Source: Cheiracanthium punctorium
Lineage: Eukaryota > Arthropoda > Arachnida > Araneae > Cheiracanthiidae
DNA: 64,000 nt
Assembly: GCA_038373885.1 (NCBI GenBank)
Contig: JAWZYV010000771.1
Location: 1,364,001 to 1,428,000 of the forward strand
Direction: 5' to 3'
Part shown: piece by piece, positions 58,061 through 64,000 of the stretch
Position numbering within the stretch: the first letter of the stretch is position 1
Layout: the number at the start of each line of letters is the position of its first letter
The notes under the pieces: model-generated
Told to the model about the DNA's origin: nothing
Databases searched by the model: none
What the model saw: only the letters and a program-made list of their open reading frames with translations
Position numbers and translations under genes: made by a program

Positions 58061-59772
58061 CTCCTTATTTATCTTTTAATTTCTTATTTGATTGTGCCGT
58101 ATTTAAGTCTATACAGCTACACCGATGGAATTGAAATTTTGTAAAGATAATGTAGGAAGGTATAAAGAAAAATGTTTGCAAGAATTCTCGAAAATTCCCT
58201 TTCCTATGATACGTTTTTTCCCTGTTATGTAAAATTATAGCGATAGGAATTTATATAATATAAAACCTAAAAATGTTATCTTTTTTTCGGATTTCAGCAA
58301 TTTTTCCATTTTTAACTTTGAAAGAAAACTCCCTCTACGCTATTAGACAGGCTGAATTAAAATTTTGCACAGATATGGCACAAATTCATGCACCTTTGAC
58401 ATTTTGCCACATCTGTAAGATTTCATGTCACATCTTAAAGCTCACTTTTAAGTTTTTACTAAATGGAAAAATTTCATACAGTATTTTTGTTGTCTTGAAA
58501 AAGATTATGGTGGGATACCATAAACCTACAATAATTTTTAACTGCATTTACTCGAGGTAACTATTTGCTTAAAAATAATTATTTATAATGCTATGAGCCG
58601 ATTTTTAGAAACTTTACTGAGTTTTGTTTGTACCAGTTTTTTCTAATGGATGTTCTGTATTGAGCATCTGTAAACATTGTTTGCATTTACGGCCGGTTTT
58701 TCAAATATAAATGGCTGAAAATATTTTCAGTATGGTGCAAAAGTTTCATATATGTGTTAGCAAAGATGTAAAATTTTAGCTCAAGAAGAAAATTACAGTT
58801 TGTCATTTACGTTTGTCATTTATGAACAAAACATTTTTGTAATATTTCCCGTAAATTTTGAGAGCTCTAACGTGTGACAAATTATGTGTGCCTGATATTT
58901 TGTAAAAATAGTTGGCTATATGTTGGAAAAGTGTTTCTAATAAAAGTTTTAAAAAATATATAAAATATGAATTATTTTGCAATATTTCTATTGTCGATTA
59001 AAAAAAAAAGTTTATGCATTAAAAATTATTTTTTTCCACACATTTATAAAATCTTTTGACTTTGTATATAATGACGGATTTTAAATATAATACTGCATAC
59101 TGAAGTTTTAAAATGGTTACTAACTAATCATGAAAATTTTTAATTTCACCGTTTGAGTGTGCATTGACACATAACCTTCATATTAATTCAAAGAGAAACC
59201 TGAGCAGGAAAAGCATTCTAGGAAAAATCAAAAGAACATTAATATATTTCTTAGGGAGGAGAAATCCTAGAACCTTTGGGGCAAAATCCTTCGCTAAGAA
59301 TATTTGTTCTTTGATCATGTTCCATTATCGACTTATTCAGTTCGTTAGATTGTTCGAATTCTTTGGGACTCAAACAAATTTAATATCAGCATATTTTAAG
59401 GGTTTTGAAAACTGCTTTCACGAGCATTTCTCAAGAACAGTCTTCGTCATAAAATTGCAGTATTGGCTGCAGCTTGTTGAGTGACAAAAAGGAGACGGGG
59501 AGCATCGACCCCTTCAACAGTTTCGCAAATTTCTGTTCCCTGTAGCAGTGTTGAGCAGTCTTTAACTTGACACGAGTCAATTTAACTCACAATTTAAAAA
59601 TATATAATTTTCTGATTTAAAATTAAAAATCTGGAGTGACTACAATCAATTTCCTACCTCTTGATCTTTACCAAGCGTTTAAATAAATTTGACTGAACTC
59701 AATCGAATAGCGTATTTGATTGAACTAAATATTCAGACATTAGTGCACTTCGAATAATTTGAGAGCACTAGT
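58061..59772. other. AT-rich non-coding sequence
   Basis: ORFs at 58273-58560 and 59164-59484 (95 and 106 codons, plus) have no known domain and ordinary AT-rich composition. I see no gene. Confidence 0.5.
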
Positions 59773-60074
59773 CCGCAATGTATAAGATTACTTTATAAAG
59801 CCCTGTAAAAATATAAGCCATACACACACACCAAAATATATACAGTTTGTAAGAAAATCACCTGTAATATACGTACCTAATTTGAGCTCAATCGAATGCA
59901 CCATATAGAAACTGGCGAACTTTCAAGAATTTGCGTCTATAGGCCGAGAATATAAGAATTATTTTTTGTAGACCTGTACAAAATTATAACCCCCAAACTC
60001 GCCAAAATTTATTCAAGTTGTTTGATGGTGGCTTTTAATATACATACCCAATTTGAACTCATTTGAATGCAGTA

Positions 60075-60118
60075 TAGATGCAGTAGAATGCATATATATA
60101 TGCATTCTACTGCATCTA
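60075..60118. repeat. Perfect 44-bp palindrome
   Basis: TAGATGCAGTAGAATGCATA with its exact reverse complement, no spacer. Centre TATATA. Confidence 0.95.
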
Positions 60119-60122
60119 GCTA

Positions 60123-60168
<46 letters not shown>

Positions 60169-60172
60169 TAGC
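60119..60172. repeat. Perfect 54-bp (TA)n-centred palindrome
   Basis: GCTAGTGTATAT, a long (AT)n run, then ATATACACTAGC. It directly abuts the preceding palindrome. Confidence 0.95.
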
Positions 60173-60372
60173 ACACTTTAACAGATTTTCGTCCATAGGC
60201 TCTAATGTGTAAGAGTTATTTTTTATAACCCTGTGAACAAACTATTAGCTCTATACACACCAAAATCTGTACAGGTTGTCAGACCGTGACCTATAATATA
60301 CATAGACAGTTTGCGCTTGATCGAATGCGCCATTTACGAGCTATCGTGTTAAATCGCACACACACACACACA

Positions 60373-61284
60373 AACACGCATACAAGCATATATTACCTTA
60401 GAAATAGCATAAATGAATTCAGAAGACCACAAAACGTGTAAATACATAATCGCATAAAGTCGAAATACTTTATGATTACAATACTTTCCTTACATGGAAT
60501 ATGTTCGGAAAGTAAAAAGTTGGTGAACAACACTTTTAGTAAATGAATGCACGATAAAGGATCACTAAAATGCATGTCCACACTTTGAAAGGATATATCT
60601 TCTAAACTACAAAATGTATCGTTGCATTTCACGCATCGTTTTGAAGGGGAAATAGTAAAGTTTCGTTAATATTAAGTTTTCTTAACCCAGAACAGATTTC
60701 ACCTATACTTCTCATTAGTGGCCTGCAAGGAGCCCCGACTTTACTCATTGAGATTATTTTCTTCGGGGCTACACAAAAGACGTTCTTTTTGTCGTAAAGG
60801 AGTTTTTCCTACCTGTACCACTTCCATTGCGGAACTGAAAATGAGGATTAACTGCAGTATGTCGTTAGTGTTTCTGGTGGTGGTCAATTTGAACCCTCAT
60901 TAGTAACTTGTGAATGTTACTTTTTTATTTTCTTTTTCCAAAATGTGTGTATCTTATGCAATTTTATAAATACTAGCTGACCCTTGCGAAAATTTCGCAC
61001 AATGTTGTATTTAATATTATAACTGTAAATATTATAGTGTTAAAATGAATAAATGTGTCTATAAGTACATACTATTCTGTTAAATGTTTTCACGGGTAAG
61101 TTAGATGTTTGATTGGAAATCATTCAAAAAGTAGACATTTATTTTAACAGAAATAAATTTATTTTAAAAGTTTCATTTTATAAAACCTCTTTAAAAACAA
61201 TATTAGCAGTTAATAATTATAAGCATACACAAAATCTACTTAATGTTAATTGTGTGTCAATACATAAATATATATTGGTATATA
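60373..61284. other. AT-rich non-coding sequence
   Basis: ACTAGCTGACCCTTGCGAAA at 60973 matches the start signature of the TAGCTG repeats, with no clear body after it. A patch at 60700-60905 has a 61-codon ORF without similarity. Confidence 0.45.
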
Positions 61285-63098
61285 CAGGGTGTCAGCCTTA
61301 ATGTGACCCAATAGCTAATTCCCGAACCGTTCGGTTTAGATATGCACTTCCAATTTAAAAAATGTTTTAAAAAGGGTAAAGAATGTTTTTACGTGCTTTT
61401 CGAACCAAAAAACCCATTTAGAAAAAAATTACAAAAATTAAATTTTTATACGGTCCCTAGGTCCTATCACTTATATTTAGGAAAAGATGCAGTACACAAA
61501 AACAAAGTAAACACAAAAAGTTTCTGAACTAAAAACTGACCAAGTTCTGAACTAAAAACATACCAAGTAAACTAAAAACTGACCAAGTTATGGAACTTTG
61601 AAAATTATACATTTCATCCATTTTCTCGGCCAATTTCAAGAAGCTAGTAAGGGACCGTCTCCAAAGTGAAATTAATTGGAACTCTGCCAGGAAACATTCG
61701 CTCTTGCACGTCACTCTTATGTAAATCTTAATAAATTTAAAAGTACACACATTACGTTAATATTACAATAACTGAGTACTTAAGAAACAAAATTTATTCT
61801 GTGTACGTGTAAAACATAGATAAAATAAAATAATTTGGACGAAGAAAACTTTTCAAAAGCAGTTCCAAAAAAATAGACTTATTTGCCTGCGGCTTCAGAC
61901 TGATTTGCTGCGATACTGATCATGGCGAACGTTAAAAATCTGTTGTGTAGTTGCTTGCAATTTGCATACAGCCGTATTCTAATATTACGAATTCTAGTAT
62001 GGGAGAACGAGATGTATACAACTGGTCTCCAGGCATTAGCTCCTGCGCCAGGACTGGACGATAAGGAAATGTACCGTACGTATGTAATATGTTCCACACC
62101 GTCGATTTTGAGTAGGAGCAAGCCTTGCTAATATCCTGGACACTACTTTCAGGATGAGCCAGGGCATATCCTAGAACATCCTCAGCGGGTATCCGCAAGC
62201 TTGAAGGTGTGGCACGAGACAAGGGAATACGTCTATGACAACTCCCAGTTCTATACAAGCGTTGAACAGCACGGGCAATTGTACAATAAGATAGATGTCT
62301 TCGACTGGGAAATTTAATGCCATAAAGTCTTGCCGCCTCTCTCTTATTTCGATTACACTGCCCATACAACAGTACCATTTCGCAGTATTCTTCATTTGTA
62401 TACATCTCGTTCTCCTGTACTAGAATTCGTAATATTAGAATACGACTGTATGCAATTGCAAGCGACTACACAACAGATTTTTAACGTTTGCCATGATCAG
62501 TACCGCAGCAAATCAGTCTGAAGCCGCAGGCAAATAAGTCTAAGTTTTTGGAACTGCTTTTGAAAAGTTTTCTTCGTCCAAAATATTTTATTTTATCTAT
62601 GTTTTACACGTACACAGAATAAATTTTGTTTCTTAAGTACTCAGTTATTGTAATATTAACGTAATGTGTGTACTTTTAAATTTAAAAATCGATTTACATA
62701 AGAGTGACGTGCAAGAGCGAATGTTTCCTGGCAGAGTTCCAATTAATTTCACTTTGGAGACGGTCCCTTACTAGCTTTTTGAAATGGGAAGAGAAAATGG
62801 ATGAAATGTATGATTTTCAAAGTTCCATAACTTGGTCAGTTTTTATCGTAATAAAATGAAACTTTTTGTGTTTACTTTGTTTTTGTGTACTGCATCTTTT
62901 CCTAAATATAAGTGATAGGACATGGGGACCGTATAAAAATTTAATTTTTGTAATTTTTTTCTAAATGGGTTTTTTGGTTCGAAAAGCACGTAAAAACATT
63001 CTTTACCTTTTTTAAAACATTTTTCAAATTGGAAGTGCATATCTAAACCGAATGGTTCGGGAATTAGCTATTGGGTCACATTAAGGCTGGACACCCTG
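61285..63098 (-). mobile_element. Foldback Tc1/mariner-type transposon with ~700-bp inverted arms
   Basis: It begins CAGGGTGTCAGCCTTAATGT and, read inward from the right, CAGGGTGTCCAGCCTTAATG, flanked by TATA/TATAT (TA target). The left arm (61285 to about 62022) and right arm (about 62397-63098) are near-identical inverted copies; the left arm has an extra ~35 bp near 61525-61585. About 375 bp of unique sequence lies between them and encodes part of a transposase-associated domain. High arm identity suggests recent origin. Confidence 0.85.
61932..62405 (-). CDS. DUF4817-type helix-turn-helix fragment of a transposase
   Basis: The minus-strand frame opens MYTNEEYCEMVLLYGQCNRN, then REAARLY..KFPSRRHLS, matching the arthropod DUF4817 domain that precedes the DDE catalytic part in some Tc1/mariner-type transposases. 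A second helix-turn-helix-like stretch (SVQDISKACSYSKSTVWNIL) follows at roughly residues 88-107, which would bind element ends. After about residue 127 (PGDQ) the frame enters the inverted arm, so the last ~30 residues are not transposase. No DDE domain is present. The start ATG lies at the inner edge of the right arm and its counterpart in the left arm marks the junction. It is probably non-functional for transposition. The frame itself is uninterrupted. Confidence 0.7.
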   Translation of the reverse strand: MYTNEEYCEMVLLYGQCNRNKREAARLYGIKFPSRRHLSYCTIARAVQRLYRTGSCHRRIPLSRATPSSLRIPAEDVLGYALAHPESSVQDISKACSYSKSTVWNILHTYGTFPYRPVLAQELMPGDQLYTSRSPILEFVILEYGCMQIASNYTTDF

Positions 63099-63176
63099 TA
63101 TATTTACAGTTTGTACTACTGATCTCTATATTGAAGATGGCGCCTCTTACATTTAAAGTTGAATATATCGATAGTA

Positions 63177-64000
63177 CACTCATGTCTATAAATTAAGGAT
63201 AATGAAGTTCAGGCAAAGAAAGAGAAAGAAGCAAAACAAATTTGACTTATTTGTAAAGTCTATTTATTAAACAAAAAGTAAAGAGCAAAAAAGATGCTAT
63301 ATGTTTGACATAATTAATAAAAATTGCAAGTTTTACTCCCTTGACCAAATTTCAAAAAAGAACCTATTTACAAAAAACAGTATAACATGGTTAGTAGGAT
63401 GGTTAATACGGAGTATGTCTCCCGGACGATGCAATACAGGCCTGAAAACGCCTAGGCATGCTGAGTATCAAATGATCAATCTGATCTTGGGGAATATTAC
63501 ACCACTCATCAAGCAATGCACTCCGAAGTTCCGGTAGACAGATGGGAGGGGGTTGACGGGCTGCAATTCGTCGGCCAAGCATATCCCACACATGCTCTAT
63601 TGGATTCAAGTCCGGTGAGTATGCTGGCCAATGCATACGGGTGATATCCTCCGATTGAAGGCATTCGTCTACAATGTTTGCACGGTGAGGACGGGCGTTG
63701 TCATCCATAAACACAAATTCAGCACCCATGGCGCCCCGAAACAAACGTACATGTTGTTCCAGAATGACATCCCGATAGATGTGGCCTGTCATCGTTACAC
63801 TCTGAACATGCAGGTCAGTTCTGGAACCAAGAATAATTCCTCCCCAAACGAGCCATCCTGCACCACCGTAACGGTGTCTTTCAATGGTGTTCTCTTGGTG
63901 GTAACGGGTACCTGGCGCTCTCCAGATGAATGTCCGGCGAGAATCAGACTCCAAACTAAACCTGGACTCGTCGGAAAACATCACACAAGACCACTGTTGC
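63177..64000 (-). mobile_element. Tc1-family transposon, 3' part, runs off the window
   Basis: After a TA at 63175-63176 the element starts CACTCATGTCTATAAATTAA then GGATAATG, a typical Tc1/mariner-type terminal repeat. The transposase reads leftward toward this end. The other terminus is beyond base 64000. Confidence 0.8.
63403..64000 (-). CDS. Tc1-family transposase (DD34E), C-terminal part
   Basis: The enzyme cuts and joins transposon ends at TA sites. The visible ~199 residues contain the catalytic core: FSDESRF (first Asp), VFMDDNARPH (second Asp) and SPDLNPIEHVWD (Glu). Exactly 34 residues separate the second Asp from the Glu, defining DD34E. W-rich VWGGI and the terminal GRHTPY before TAA at 63403 are family features. 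The frame is open past the ATG at 63981 to the window edge (QQWSCVMFSD...), so the N-terminal DNA-binding region is off-window. No stop or frameshift is visible. Whether the element is still active cannot be judged without its 5' half. Confidence 0.93.
   Translation of the reverse strand, partial: QQWSCVMFSDESRFSLESDSRRTFIWRAPGTRYHQENTIERHRYGGAGWLVWGGIILGSRTDLHVQSVTMTGHIYRDVILEQHVRLFRGAMGAEFVFMDDNARPHRANIVDECLQSEDITRMHWPAYSPDLNPIEHVWDMLGRRIAARQPPPICLPELRSALLDEWCNIPQDQIDHLILSMPRRFQACIASSGRHTPY

Larger units (their letters stand above)
59773..60360. repeat. ~171-bp tandem repeat, three diverged units
   Basis: Units begin near 59773, 59944 and 60199. Shared blocks are AT.TATAAGA.TTA.TTT.TA, ACACACACCAAAAT.T.TACAG, GTAATATACGTACC.AATTTG, CAATCGAATGCACCAT and TT.GTCTATAGG. 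Unit 2 is about 84 bp longer because of the palindromic insertion at 60075-60172. Confidence 0.65.

Noticed and set aside
62330..62521. Plus-strand ORF mirroring the transposase fragment
   Set aside because: It lies antisense in the inverted arm of the foldback element and has no independent support.
63301..63537. Plus-strand 78-codon ORF at the end of the Tc1 element
   Set aside because: It overlaps the minus-strand transposase C-terminus and is its antisense shadow.

Overview
The window is AT-rich eukaryotic DNA, almost certainly from an arthropod. There is one exon of a conserved nervous-system/muscle gene with spliceosomal introns, no bacterial-style gene packing, and a dense load of DNA transposon remnants: Tc1/mariner, pogo/Tigger-like, hAT-like, piggyBac-like TTAA elements, and a DUF4817-type transposase fragment of the kind found in arthropods. 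A chelicerate such as a spider is plausible, but the sequence alone does not prove it.

The only host protein-coding sequence I can defend is one 484-nt exon on the minus strand (4142..3659). It encodes the cytoplasmic N-terminus of an L-type voltage-gated calcium channel alpha1 subunit, up to the start of segment IS1. Its 3' boundary carries a textbook U12-type (minor spliceosome, AT-AC class) 5' splice site, ATATCCTT. Its 5' boundary is an ordinary pyrimidine-rich AG acceptor. Bases 1-3658 are therefore downstream intron. Everything above 4142 is upstream intron, unless an unrecognised exon or gene lies inside it.

Layout: 2.7-3.2 kb, Tc1-type foldback element; 3.66-4.14 kb, channel exon; 4.3-4.8 kb, inverted-repeat element; 5.5-7.1 kb, TAGCTG/ACCCG element with an internal 155-bp minisatellite, also found inverted near 10 and 16.4-17.3 kb; 18.2-18.9 kb, 160-bp tandem repeat with a repeated GDFNIDF coding motif; 22.7-24.3, 27.6, 34.9, 36.7-37.3, 54.6 and 55.9 kb, piggyBac-like TTAA MITEs; 40.4-41.4 kb, 170-bp tandem repeat split by a tRNA-derived SINE; 42.6 kb, pogo-like MITE; 43.8 kb, hAT-like MITE; 45.1-51.9 kb, a Tigger-like element with two tandem copies of a 2.7-3.4 kb repeat nested inside it, the first copy itself carrying further MITEs; 57.5-58.0 kb, GC-rich island with a TATA-like box and a small ORF; 59.8-60.4 kb, tandem repeat with two abutting perfect palindromes; 61.3-63.1 kb, foldback transposon with DUF4817 fragment; 63.2 kb to the edge, Tc1-family transposon with an intact DD34E core.

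The main pattern is repeated layering of transposons in what looks like a giant intron. Several layers can be dated relative to one another because paired copies act as empty sites. The most unusual element family is a TTAA-flanked piggyBac-like MITE with a very long internal hairpin, present in about ten full, partial or composite copies.
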